62,196 bases of DNA. Origin: an uncultured Eubacteriales bacterium (lineage in GTDB: Bacteria; Bacillota; Clostridia; Christensenellales; Christensenellaceae). The stretch lies in NCBI GenBank assembly GCA_900545085.1, contig UQXU01000002.1, positions 1 to 62,196 of the forward strand, written 5' to 3'. Shown in pieces: positions 54,366 through 62,196 of this stretch. The notes below the pieces were generated by a model, which saw only the letters and a program-made list of their open reading frames with translations, searched no databases and had not been told where the DNA came from. Made by a program: the position numbers and the translations under genes. Positions within the stretch are counted from its first letter, which is position 1. The number at the start of each line of letters is the position of its first letter.

Positions 54366-54770
54366 ATGTTGAGAAATAAATTCATGCAGTTCATGTACGG
54401 CAGGAGCGGGAGCGATCAGCTTGGGCTGTTCTGTCTCATTACGGCAATGGTGCTGAATCTCGCAGGTTCGCTGCTCGCGCATCTGAGCGCGGCGTTGTAT
54501 GCAATACTGACTGTGCTGAGTTTGGTGCTGCTGGCGTGGACGATATATCGTATGTTCTCGCGCAACGTGGCGAAGCGCAGAGCGGAAAATGCGTCTTTTA
54601 TGAGAACGTGGAATAAAGTAAAGAGCGTCTTCAAGCCTCGCCCCGACGCTAAAACACACGCGCGTTTTAAATGTCCCAAATGCAAACAGGCAGTCCGCGT
54701 CCCCAAAGGCAAAGGGAAGATAATGATTACCTGCCCTAAATGCGGAGAAAAATTTGCGAAAAAGACTTGA
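54366..54770 (+). CDS. Small membrane protein with C-terminal zinc ribbon
   Basis: 134 residues: two helices (about 17-60), a basic linker and a zinc ribbon FKCPKCKQAVRVPKGKGK...CPKCGEKF (four Cys, MJ0042-like). The ribbon would face the cytoplasm. Widespread in gut Clostridia, usually annotated as hypothetical. No partner is evident. GATAAGAGG precedes ATG. Confidence 0.75.
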   Translation: MLRNKFMQFMYGRSGSDQLGLFCLITAMVLNLAGSLLAHLSAALYAILTVLSLVLLAWTIYRMFSRNVAKRRAENASFMRTWNKVKSVFKPRPDAKTHARFKCPKCKQAVRVPKGKGKIMITCPKCGEKFAKKT

Positions 54771-54846
54771 ATTACAGAGCGATATAATGTAAAGTGTAAC
54801 TAAGCGAAAGCTAAAAAGTTTACAATTTTTGAAGGAGATTAAAACA

Positions 54847-55065
54847 ATGAAGATAACAAAAGATATGACCATAATGGAAGTTCTGATGATGGACAGAGGC
54901 GTAGCGCCCATATTCTTTGATCTCGGTATGCACTGCCTCGGATGCCCTTCTTCTTCCGGCGAATCTCTGGAGCAGGCCGCTCTCGTTCACGGCAAGGATC
55001 CTGATAAGCTCGTAGCAGATCTCAACAAGTATTTTGACGAGCATCCGCTCACAGCGCGCGCATAA
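54847..55065 (+). CDS. DUF1858 redox-disulfide protein (hybrid-cluster-associated type)
   Basis: 72 residues from ATG 54847 (GAAGGAGATTAAAACA upstream). Family pattern: MTIMEVLMMDRGVAPIFFDLGMHCLGCPSSSGESLEQAA, with the CxxC pair in HCLGCP. These proteins may carry a redox disulfide or bind metal, and are often linked to hybrid-cluster protein or nitrogen-oxide metabolism. None of those partners is seen here. Confidence 0.88.
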   Translation: MKITKDMTIMEVLMMDRGVAPIFFDLGMHCLGCPSSSGESLEQAALVHGKDPDKLVADLNKYFDEHPLTARA

Positions 55066-55093
55066 TTTTAGAAAATACAGTATAGACGTCAGT

Positions 55094-55121
55094 CCCCTGC
55101 TTTTATGCGGGGGATTTTTTT
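55094..55121 (+). terminator. Terminator after the DUF1858 gene
   Basis: CCCCTGC/GCGGGGG hairpin with loop TTTTAT and tail ATTTTTTT. Confidence 0.88.
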
Positions 55122-55211
55122 ATTCAAACAAATCCGAAACAAAACACAATCAATTTGCAAAAGGCGCGGGGCTATAATGAGCACACGATAAAAAACACGG
55201 AGGTGTGCGAT

Positions 55212-55568
55212 ATGGAAAAGAAAAATACTATTAGACTCGCGCTGTTTACATTGAGCGGACTGGCTTTTGCTTTAGGTATGTGCATGTGCCTTATCAGGGA
55301 ATGGGGAATGTTCATTCCGGGAGTTGTGCTGGCGGCTATAGGTGCGATAGTGCTGATTGTGCTGTCCGGGATAAGGCTTAAAAAGAAGAATATGCGGACG
55401 ATAGCCATGGGCGTTTTGGGCGTTCTGCTTTTGGGGATAGGGATGTGCATGGTCACTGTTTATCAGAACATGATAGTATTCGGCATAATAATCGGAGCGG
55501 TTGGAATATTCCTTCTTGTAATGATGATACCGCTGATTAAAAACTCAGTAAGAAGAGGAAATGTGTAA
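55212..55568 (+). CDS. Small four-helix membrane protein
   Basis: 118 residues from ATG 55212 (CGGAGGTGTGCGAT upstream). Four hydrophobic helices in two pairs separated by IRLKKKNMRT. Two similar GIGMCM/ALGMCMC motifs hint at internal duplication. Not recognised. Overlaps or abuts the next small gene. Confidence 0.7.
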   Translation: MEKKNTIRLALFTLSGLAFALGMCMCLIREWGMFIPGVVLAAIGAIVLIVLSGIRLKKKNMRTIAMGVLGVLLLGIGMCMVTVYQNMIVFGIIIGAVGIFLLVMMIPLIKNSVRRGNV

Positions 55569-55569
55569 A

Positions 55570-55839
55570 ATGACAATAAGAGAAGCGATGAGCAAAGTTT
55601 CGGCAGATATTAAAGAGAGCGCAAAAGCTCAGCACGAGATAGACAAAGAGAATTTCAGGAAGGTCAAAGAGCAATCTGCGGAAAATTTCCGAGAGGCGAC
55701 TAAGCCTGATCCGCGTTTCCGGGAGTTTATGGCAGCTGAAGGAATTAAGGAAAAGGCGAAAACAGTTGCGCGGCACTTGAAAGAGGACTCTGACTCAATC
55801 AGGAGAGAAAAGCTGCAGCTCGGCAGGAGAACAAGATAA
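55570..55839 (+). CDS. Small charged helical protein
   Basis: About 89 residues from ATG 55570 (or 92 from 55561, within the preceding stop). Entirely hydrophilic, Lys/Glu/Arg-rich, strongly helical, e.g. EIDKENFRKVKEQSAENFREA. No family recognised. Close spacing suggests it is co-translated with the four-helix protein. Confidence 0.6.
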   Translation: MTIREAMSKVSADIKESAKAQHEIDKENFRKVKEQSAENFREATKPDPRFREFMAAEGIKEKAKTVARHLKEDSDSIRREKLQLGRRTR

Positions 55840-55939
55840 AAAGCATCCGAACTTTATCAAAGAAGCTATCCGTAAAACAAAACGTTAACAAATCTGTGTT
55901 ATAATTAAAACGAAATAGCGGAGAGAAGGAGGTTCGGTG

Positions 55940-56611
55940 ATGTTTAAGATTCTGGTTTTGGAGGATGACGGAGAGCAGAATAGGGTGGTTTGCGCCTTTC
56001 TCAGCATGAACGGCTATGACGTCACGGGATGTGCGGATGCGAATGAAGCGTATGACGCGCTGTATGAGAACGTGTACGATATTATAATATCTGACATAAT
56101 GCTGCCGGGAGCGGACGGCTTTGATTTTGCGCAAAGCGTTCGTGAGATGAACAGAGAAATTCCGATACTCTTTATGACGGCGAGGGACGATATGCCGTCT
56201 AAGAGAAAAGGCTTTGGCATCGGGATAGACGATTATATGGTAAAGCCTGTGGAGCTGGACGAGCTTCTTTTGAGAGTGGAGGCGCTGCTTCGCAGAGCGA
56301 GAATAGCGAGCAGCAAAAAGCTCGTGGTAGGAAATCTCGTGTTAGACGCAGAGGAGCACGGCGCGTACCTGGGAGGAGAGGAGATAACGCTGACAGTTCG
56401 GGAATTTGATCTGCTTTATAAGCTGCTTTCTTATCCGAGAAAGACCTTTACCCGGGCGCAGCTTATGGAAGAATTCTGGGATGCGGACAGCTCCTCCGGG
56501 AGGCGCGCCGTCGATGTATATATGACCAAGCTCAGAGATAAATTCTCAGAATGCGATGATTTCGAAATAGTCACTGTACACGGTCTGGGCTACAAGGCGG
56601 TGACGAAATGA
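55940..56611 (+). CDS. OmpR-family response regulator
   Basis: 223 residues. Receiver domain with acidic pair D9/D10, phosphoacceptor D52, T80 and K102; C-terminal winged helix (about 130-223) with REFDLLYKLLSYPRKTFTRAQL and VDVYMTKLRDKF. Start ATG 55940 chosen for AAGGAGG 7 bp upstream. Its stop overlaps the kinase start (ATGA). Heads a four-gene operon with its kinase and two membrane proteins. Confidence 0.93.
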   Translation: MFKILVLEDDGEQNRVVCAFLSMNGYDVTGCADANEAYDALYENVYDIIISDIMLPGADGFDFAQSVREMNREIPILFMTARDDMPSKRKGFGIGIDDYMVKPVELDELLLRVEALLRRARIASSKKLVVGNLVLDAEEHGAYLGGEEITLTVREFDLLYKLLSYPRKTFTRAQLMEEFWDADSSSGRRAVDVYMTKLRDKFSECDDFEIVTVHGLGYKAVTK

Positions 56612-57669
56612 AAATAGACAGCAGAGTAAGCAGGAGTCTGTTTTCAGTTAAATCATATATTTCTATGTTTTTAATAATAGGCTTCTCAGTTACAGTAAGT
56701 TTTTCGCTGCTTCTGCACGGCGCCGGAATTACATACGAAGATGTTCGAGGCGGCGCGCTGATAACGTTTTTGAATATATTGTTTTTAAGTGCGCTTTGCT
56801 GTATTATAGACGTGGTACGCAGAAAGCTGACAATTGAAGGACCGGTACGCGCTATTCTCAAAGGGATGAGAGAGCTCACGCAGGGGAATTTCGATACGCG
56901 TCTCACGTCGGGCAGCAAGCTGTACGGCGAAAATGAGTTTGATATTTTAATAGAAGATTTTAATAAAATGGCAGAGAAGCTCTCCGGCGTAGAAACGCTG
57001 AGGAATGACTTTATATCTAACGTATCTCATGAACTGAAAACGCCTATTGCGGTTATCCAAAATTACTCTAATATGCTCAGCATTCCAAATATTCCCGAGG
57101 AAGAACGACTGCGGTATGCTGCTTCGATATCCTCTGCGTCTCGCAGGCTTTCGGATCTGATAACTAATATATTGAAGCTGAGCAAGCTGGAAAATAATCA
57201 GATAGCGCCTAAAACGCAAATATACAACCTCGGCGATCAGCTTTGTGAATGTCTGCTTATGTTTGAAGAAGCATGGGAGAAAAAGGATATAGACATAGAG
57301 ACGGACATTGCCGACGGTGTGATGCTCAACGCTGATCCGGAGCTGATGACTTTAGTCTGGAACAATCTGATTTCAAACGCGATAAAATTCACTCCGGAGA
57401 AAGGCAGAGTAGGAGTTGAATTAAAAGAAGAAAGCGATAAAATATCCGTATGCGTTTGGGATACGGGCTGCGGAATGAATGAAGAAGTGGGACGCCGTAT
57501 ATTTGAGAAGTTTTATCAGGGAGACAGCTCTCATGCTACGCAGGGAAACGGACTGGGGCTGGCGCTGGTGCGCAGAGTTATAGACATAGTAGGCGCAGAG
57601 ATAACGGTAAAAAGCGAAAAGGGACGCGGGAGTGCGTTTACGATAAGCTTGACGCGGAGGATGGAATGA
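56608..57669 (+). CDS. Sensor histidine kinase
   Basis: 353 residues. Two membrane helices (about 16-37 and 49-70) with almost no extracellular loop, then HAMP-like linker (80-130), HisKA with His141 in NVSHELKTPIAV, and HATPase: N-box WNNLISNAIKF (251-261), DTGCGM, FEKFYQ, GNGLGLALV. The very short outside loop suggests intramembrane or partner-mediated sensing; the two downstream membrane proteins are candidate partners. ATGA overlap on each side. Confidence 0.93.
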   Translation: MKIDSRVSRSLFSVKSYISMFLIIGFSVTVSFSLLLHGAGITYEDVRGGALITFLNILFLSALCCIIDVVRRKLTIEGPVRAILKGMRELTQGNFDTRLTSGSKLYGENEFDILIEDFNKMAEKLSGVETLRNDFISNVSHELKTPIAVIQNYSNMLSIPNIPEEERLRYAASISSASRRLSDLITNILKLSKLENNQIAPKTQIYNLGDQLCECLLMFEEAWEKKDIDIETDIADGVMLNADPELMTLVWNNLISNAIKFTPEKGRVGVELKEESDKISVCVWDTGCGMNEEVGRRIFEKFYQGDSSHATQGNGLGLALVRRVIDIVGAEITVKSEKGRGSAFTISLTRRME

Positions 57670-58571
57670 GCGCATTAAAAAAACTGTTATATAAGCTGCT
57701 GCATCCGGGCGGAAAGGCAGCCGTCCTGCTGACGATATGCGGTGCAGCTGCTTCGGCAGCGGTTTTTTTGCTTGACGCAGACGGTGCGGCTGCGTATTTG
57801 CTGTATCTAATATCGGCATATGCTTTGGCGGTCATATGTGCGTACTCCGCGCGGCTGCTTGTGAAATTGAAAAAGCTGATAATGTCTGTAGAGCCGGGCA
57901 GGAGGTATTTTGAGGACATAGCTTTTAGAAGAAAAGCGGCGCTGTACGTATCGTGCGGCATAAACTCGCTGTACGCATTGTTCAAAATGGCGGCGGCTCT
58001 GATATATAAATCTATATGGTGGGGCGCGGTAGCCATGTATTATCTGATATTGTCTCAGATATATTTCTGGTTAATAAAATGTATGAAACAGAGCAAAAGC
58101 ATAGAGAATGAGATATATGAAGAACGTATCTACAGACTATGCGGATGCAGCATATTTCTGCTGAGCGCGGCGCTGTCTGTTGTAACGATATGTATGGTTG
58201 ATTACGGAATGGCGCAGTCATACCCCGGAGTCATGATATTCGCCGCTGCGGCTTACACTTTTTACAGCGCTGCGGTTGCGGTTATGAACGTGCTGCGCAG
58301 CGCCAGATACAACAGTCCGATTCTTTCTGCGTCAGTGAATGTAAATTTAGTTCGAGCCATAGTATCCATGTTTTCACTGCAAACCGCCATGACGGCTCGC
58401 TTCGCCTCGGATGGGGGCGGCAGCTTTATGAGCGTGGCGGCGGGCGGAGCCTTGGCGGGCATGGGAGTGCTTGCTATAGCGATAGTTATGATAGTAAAAT
58501 CCAGCAGCAGAATCAGAAAATTGCTTATTTTAGACAGAGAGGGAGAGAGCTGTGACCAGACATACAGATAA
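57666..58571 (+). CDS. Multi-pass membrane protein coupled to the two-component system
   Basis: 301 residues, about eight predicted helices, in a 4-bp overlap with the kinase gene. Not recognised as a transporter family. Conserved-looking segment FEDIAFRRKAALYVSCGINSLYALFKM. Tight coupling suggests it is a regulatory target, sensor partner or the effector. No ATPase gene is adjacent, so it is not the permease of a typical peptide-sensing ABC module. Confidence 0.7.
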   Translation: MSALKKLLYKLLHPGGKAAVLLTICGAAASAAVFLLDADGAAAYLLYLISAYALAVICAYSARLLVKLKKLIMSVEPGRRYFEDIAFRRKAALYVSCGINSLYALFKMAAALIYKSIWWGAVAMYYLILSQIYFWLIKCMKQSKSIENEIYEERIYRLCGCSIFLLSAALSVVTICMVDYGMAQSYPGVMIFAAAAYTFYSAAVAVMNVLRSARYNSPILSASVNVNLVRAIVSMFSLQTAMTARFASDGGGSFMSVAAGGALAGMGVLAIAIVMIVKSSSRIRKLLILDREGESCDQTYR

Positions 58572-58950
58572 AGAGAGCGAGATGTTCAGCTATACATATT
58601 CGGCTGCTCAAAGAGATGAAATAGAGAATATAAGAAAAAAGTATATCCGAAGTGACAATCAGGCCGGCAAAATGGAAGAGCTGCGCAAATTGGATAAAGG
58701 TGCGGTTAAATATGCGAAAATCCCGAGCCTCACGGTCGGCGTGTGCGGAATTCTCACGATGGGCGGAGGAATGAGCGCGGTTATGGTATGGAATAACTTC
58801 GTGCTGGGAATTCCGCTGGGCTTGGCGGGGGTGTGCCTCATGGCTGCTGCTCCGCTGCTGTACAGATATTTATTAAAAAAACGGCGCGAAAAAATCGCAC
58901 CGAGAATCTTGGAGCTGACGGAGGAATTGCTGAAAGGAAAACAAAGCTAA
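58552..58950 (+). CDS. Two-helix membrane protein at the end of the two-component operon
   Basis: 132 residues from ATG 58552 (overlapping the previous gene); ATG 58582 (MFSYTYSAAQRDEI) is possible. Charged N-terminal helix FSYTYSAAQRDEIENIRKKY, then two membrane helices (about 55-105) and a basic tail. Similar small clostridial proteins are sometimes automatically labelled dihydropteridine reductase, which the sequence does not support. Its stop overlaps that of the convergent GNAT gene by 4 bp. Confidence 0.7.
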   Translation: MTRHTDKESEMFSYTYSAAQRDEIENIRKKYIRSDNQAGKMEELRKLDKGAVKYAKIPSLTVGVCGILTMGGGMSAVMVWNNFVLGIPLGLAGVCLMAAAPLLYRYLLKKRREKIAPRILELTEELLKGKQS

Positions 58951-59429
58951 AACGTCAGTCTCATGTCGTACCATACTGCTCCGCCGTGGACGGACGCAGA
59001 GATTCCTTCGCTGATGAAACCGAATTTGGAATAGTAATGCAGGAGCTTGTCCTTACACGTGAGGACAAGCCCTTTGCGATTCTGCGACTTTGCGTCGGCT
59101 ATTGCACGGCGGAGCAGAAGCTCGGCGCAGCCGCGTCTGCGGTAGGAAGGGATAGTATTTACGCCGAGTATCATCTGCCAATTGCCGTTCTTATCGTGCA
59201 GCGAGGCGTCCCGGAACATTTCGTCGCGCAGGGTGCGTTCGTTCGTGACTAATCCGTCTGCGAAGCCAACGAGTACGCCGCCATCCCAGAGCAGCCAAAA
59301 ATGCTCGGGATATACGGAGAGCCTTTGGGCAAGGGCGTCCGCTGTGGCCGCTTCTCCCGCGGGGAAGCATTCCGCTTCTACAGCCGCGAGAGCATGAAGG
59401 TCTGTCATGAGTGCAGATCTTATTTCCAT
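58947..59429 (-). CDS. GNAT-family N-acetyltransferase
   Basis: 160 residues of the acetyl-CoA-dependent GNAT fold: substrate-side ECFPAGEAATADALAQRL, acetyl-CoA loop VNTIPSYRRRGCAELLLRRAI (Q/RxxGxG/A variant) and C-terminal LLHYYSKFGF. The ECFP..EAAT start resembles arylalkylamine acetyltransferase-like proteins. Substrate unknown. Lies downstream of addA on the same strand, 25 bp apart. Confidence 0.85.
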   Translation of the reverse strand: MEIRSALMTDLHALAAVEAECFPAGEAATADALAQRLSVYPEHFWLLWDGGVLVGFADGLVTNERTLRDEMFRDASLHDKNGNWQMILGVNTIPSYRRRGCAELLLRRAIADAKSQNRKGLVLTCKDKLLHYYSKFGFISEGISASVHGGAVWYDMRLTF

Positions 59430-59454
59430 AAATCAATTGTCCTTTCTTAAAATT

Positions 59455-62196
59455 TTATACCAGAATGCCTTGCCCTTCGCGTATCAGATAGAGATATTTT
59501 GCGCTGACGGGTTTTTTTGTTATTATGCGCAGGGCTTTCTCATATAGATCAAGCTGCTTTTTGTAGTGAATGCAGAAGGCGGTGAACTCATCCGGTAGGA
59601 TATGATTCGTCTTGTAATCGACGATTATGAGTCTGCCGTTTTCTTCAAAGGCGAGGTCTATAATACCCTGAACGAGAGTCTGCTCGCTGCTGTCCGATAT
59701 TCCCAGCTCGTTTGCATTCACGGCGAGAGTGAACGGTATTTCGCGCATTACGCTGCCGGAATTTCGGATGCGGTATGCCAGCTCGCTGTTCAGATAGCGA
59801 GCTATTTCATTTGCAAATCGCATGACTCTGCCTGCTTCCGACTTTGAGAATATCTGCTTTGAGACAAGAGCGTCCATCTGAGCGCGGACGTCGTATGCGG
59901 TGCGCGCCTTATAATCCAGATGCAGCATAAACAGATGAACGAGAGTGCCCAGCTCGGCGCCGCCGTCTTTTTTGCGTCTGTCGGCGGCGGGAGCGGGGAT
60001 AAGCTCCGTGTCGTACAGAGAACCGAGCAGAGTAGATACGCCTACCTTTGACGGAACGGAGGCGCGGGGCATCACGGGCAGAGGCGTCACGCTCATGCCT
60101 ATAGCAGTTTCGAGGCACTGCTCCAGAGTTCGTCCGCTGTGCTGTGAGGAGTCGATGCAGGCGCCCGCGCATATTCTGTGCGGTATGCTTATTTCAGGAG
60201 ATTCGCACGCCGATTCGTTCCAATCTGAAAAGCAGGACAGACGCAGCAGAGAGGCCAGAACCCAGTCAAGGTGAGAGGATAGCGCGGGCATGTCGTCTCT
60301 CTGCATGGAGGAGAGAGAGCGGAAGAGAGAATCGGGGTCGGAGCAGGTTCCGGAAAATATGAGCATATTTGCTGCTCGTGTCATGGCGACATACAGTATT
60401 CTCAGCTCTTCGCTCTTGTTTTTGGCTTTCAGATCTTCCGCCAGCAGCAGCTTTATTTTGGACTTATCCTCTGTCTTGCGTTCGGGGTCGATTATGTCGC
60501 AGGCGGCGCCGAGCTCAGGATGAAAGAGCAGCTTGGCGGAGAGATCGCGCTGGTTGAAGGATTTGTTCATCTGCGCCAGTATGACCACGGGGAACTCCAG
60601 ACCTTTGCTCTTGTGTATGCTCATTATGCGTACTCTGTCGTCGTTCAGCTCGCCGGGAAGGTCGAAATACGCGCCTTTTTCGCGTTTCAGTCTGTCCAGA
60701 TCTTCTACCAGCTCGAAAAGACAGGTGCATTCGTCCGCGAGCGAATTGAGCTTTTCAAAGAATTTCTCAAGCAGAGTGAGACGGCGCGCGCCGCCGGGCA
60801 GAGCGCGCACGAATGCGTCGTAGTCCGTCTCGGACCGCAGAGCGGCGATGAGGCGTCGTGCGGGCATTCCGTGCGACATGAGCCGCCATCTGTTCAGCCT
60901 CTCGCTGAAGGAGGTTATTTTATCTTTGAGAGGGGAGGGCTCTGATTCGAGGTATTCAGCGAGGCAGTCGGAGAAACGCTCGGAATCAGAGTACGCGCGT
61001 ATCTGTGCAATCTCTTCGTCTGAGAACGCGCCTATGTGGCTTTTTAAAACGCTGAGCAGAGCTATATCCGAGCGCGCGCCGTCTATTATGCGCAGGAGGT
61101 TGACGAAAACCTCAGGTTCGAAAAGTCCGTTTGCACTGCCCGTTTGGACACTCGCGGGTATGCCGCATTCCTCAAAAACCTGATAGAAGGTGCGCGAGTG
61201 CGTTTTTGGCGAGCGCATGAGAACCGCAAAATCTCCAAATTGCAGCACGCGCGGCTCTCCGCGGTATGTCACAATGCTGCCTACAAGCTCGAGTATGCGC
61301 GCGGCTATTGTTTTTGCCTCGGCGGCTGCGCTCTCCTCTCCGTTTGGCTGAGTAAGCAGAAGCTCCGCTCCGCCTGAGAAATCTCCGCGTGCGCGCAGAT
61401 GCTGCTCGTCGGTGTATTCCATTTCGCCCAGCTCCATGCTCATTATACAGCTCATGACATGATTGACCGCGGCGATAACGCCGGCGTTGCTGCGGAAGTT
61501 TTCGTTCATATGAATGACTTTTCCCGCGCCGCGTCTGCTTTTTTCCAGGAATATCTCGGGTGCGGCGAGGCGAAAGCGGTATATCGCCTGCTTCACGTCC
61601 CCGACCATGAAGGCGTTTGACGCGCCTATCTTTCCCAAAAGGCTCTCCTGCAACGGGTTGGTATCCTGGTATTCGTCTATAAAGACGTGCTCGTAACGGT
61701 CGGCATATTGCGAGGCTATCTCGGGGCGGGAAAGAGCGTCGGAGGCTATATACAATATGTCGTCGAAATCCACCGCGCTTTTTTCGCGTTTAGCCTTGGC
61801 ATAATGAGTATCAAACGCTTTTAGAACGCTGCGCAGTGCGTCTGTTGTGCGTCCGGTGTAAGTCAGCTCGCCGGATATGTCCGAGACGGAAAGCGCAGCT
61901 GCTGATTTAATCAGCGCCCGCGCGTCCTTTTTTCTGTCCTGAATGCTCTTTTTCAACTCGTCGGAAGGGAATTTTTTGCGCGATATGCTTTGTACCTTTC
62001 CGGAGGCGGCGACGCTTTGCAACTCTCTTACATCGGCGCGGAGCAGCAATTCGATATAATTCAGATCGTCGTCATCTCTTGGGAGCTGGTCGAGTATCAT
62101 GTTTTTTTCGCTCAGCTCGCGGCAAACCTTGAGTGTGTTTTGTGCGCGCAGAAGCAGCGAGCGTATTTGACGAGAGAGGAGAACGTCCAGGTCGCT
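59455..62196 (-). CDS. addA: Helicase-nuclease AddA, C-terminal part (cut by window edge)
   Basis: Subunit of the AddAB (RecBCD-like) complex that processes double-strand breaks. 913 residues are visible; the frame stays open to the window end, so the N-terminus (Walker A) lies outside and the Met at 62100 is internal. UvrD-type motifs: FIDEYQDTNPLQ (II), MVGDVKQAIYRFR (III), SIHKSKGLEFPVVIL (V), ILYVAMTRAANML (VI). The C-terminal nuclease shows GIIDLAF and IIVDYKTN, the RecB-type active site. addB is expected just upstream, beyond 62196. Confidence 0.93.
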   Translation of the reverse strand, partial: SDLDVLLSRQIRSLLLRAQNTLKVCRELSEKNMILDQLPRDDDDLNYIELLLRADVRELQSVAASGKVQSISRKKFPSDELKKSIQDRKKDARALIKSAAALSVSDISGELTYTGRTTDALRSVLKAFDTHYAKAKREKSAVDFDDILYIASDALSRPEIASQYADRYEHVFIDEYQDTNPLQESLLGKIGASNAFMVGDVKQAIYRFRLAAPEIFLEKSRRGAGKVIHMNENFRSNAGVIAAVNHVMSCIMSMELGEMEYTDEQHLRARGDFSGGAELLLTQPNGEESAAAEAKTIAARILELVGSIVTYRGEPRVLQFGDFAVLMRSPKTHSRTFYQVFEECGIPASVQTGSANGLFEPEVFVNLLRIIDGARSDIALLSVLKSHIGAFSDEEIAQIRAYSDSERFSDCLAEYLESEPSPLKDKITSFSERLNRWRLMSHGMPARRLIAALRSETDYDAFVRALPGGARRLTLLEKFFEKLNSLADECTCLFELVEDLDRLKREKGAYFDLPGELNDDRVRIMSIHKSKGLEFPVVILAQMNKSFNQRDLSAKLLFHPELGAACDIIDPERKTEDKSKIKLLLAEDLKAKNKSEELRILYVAMTRAANMLIFSGTCSDPDSLFRSLSSMQRDDMPALSSHLDWVLASLLRLSCFSDWNESACESPEISIPHRICAGACIDSSQHSGRTLEQCLETAIGMSVTPLPVMPRASVPSKVGVSTLLGSLYDTELIPAPAADRRKKDGGAELGTLVHLFMLHLDYKARTAYDVRAQMDALVSKQIFSKSEAGRVMRFANEIARYLNSELAYRIRNSGSVMREIPFTLAVNANELGISDSSEQTLVQGIIDLAFEENGRLIIVDYKTNHILPDEFTAFCIHYKKQLDLYEKALRIITKKPVSAKYLYLIREGQGILV

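Overview
The window looks like a chromosomal segment from an anaerobic, spore-forming member of the Clostridia (Bacillota). Sporulation and germination genes are present (spoIID, a spoIIQ-type M23 protein, a GerA/GerC-type receptor operon, a DUF1540 protein). So are anaerobe markers (reverse rubrerythrin, FeoAB, a butyryl-CoA-dehydrogenase-like enzyme), LL-diaminopimelate aminotransferase, and Gram-positive expression signals (GGAGG ribosome sites, TTGACA-17-TATAAT promoters, T-tailed terminators). No species can be named from the sequence alone. No phage, conjugative module or CRISPR array was seen. The only mobile-type DNA is a 209-bp MITE-like element at 31009-31217.

Layout. From 1 to 14.5 kb every gene is on the minus strand: glnS (cut by the window edge), rlmH, walJ, feoAB, a MarR regulator, pncB, lgt, three small related lipoproteins, spoIID, a tRNA-Gln / 6S-like RNA / tRNA-Val unit, spoIIQ, a TSCPD protein and reverse rubrerythrin. 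From 14.85 kb most genes are on the plus strand: a LysM protein, dapL, an sdpRI pair, a HAD phosphatase with a STAS / RsbW-like / sigma-factor operon, tRNA-Arg and tRNA-His, an AEC transporter (minus), an acyl-CoA dehydrogenase fused to an EtfA domain, gap, tcdA-queH, AlkD-like and C39-like genes (minus), and apbE. Between 28.7 and 34.6 kb lie several poorly known genes, the MITE, a PHP phosphatase, a LOG protein, an ACT protein and a UPF0210 protein. Then come pepF, the ger operon, uvrBA (minus), a lipoprotein/tadA operon, a large Ig-repeat surface protein (minus), a PfoR-type EIIC, nadE, small membrane and zinc-ribbon proteins, a two-component operon, a GNAT gene and the C-terminal part of addA (minus).

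Genes diverge from about 12-15 kb, and a dense DnaA-box cluster sits at 11953-12062 beside AT-rich DNA. This suggests a replication origin or a DnaA-titration site, although dnaA itself is not in the window. walJ, rlmH and spoIID/spoIIQ are often near the origin in Firmicutes, which fits.

Shared themes: NAD salvage (pncB, nadE, with the NAD-dependent gap), lipoprotein biogenesis and use (lgt with at least eight predicted lipoproteins), spore formation and germination, iron uptake and redox defence (feoAB, rubrerythrin), and DNA repair (uvrAB, AlkD-like, addA). The most unusual observations are the dehydrogenase-EtfA fusion, an RsbW-like protein that has lost its ATP-binding residues beside an intact STAS partner and sigma factor, lgt apparently starting at ATT behind a structured leader, the candidate origin, and the MITE with an intact target duplication.
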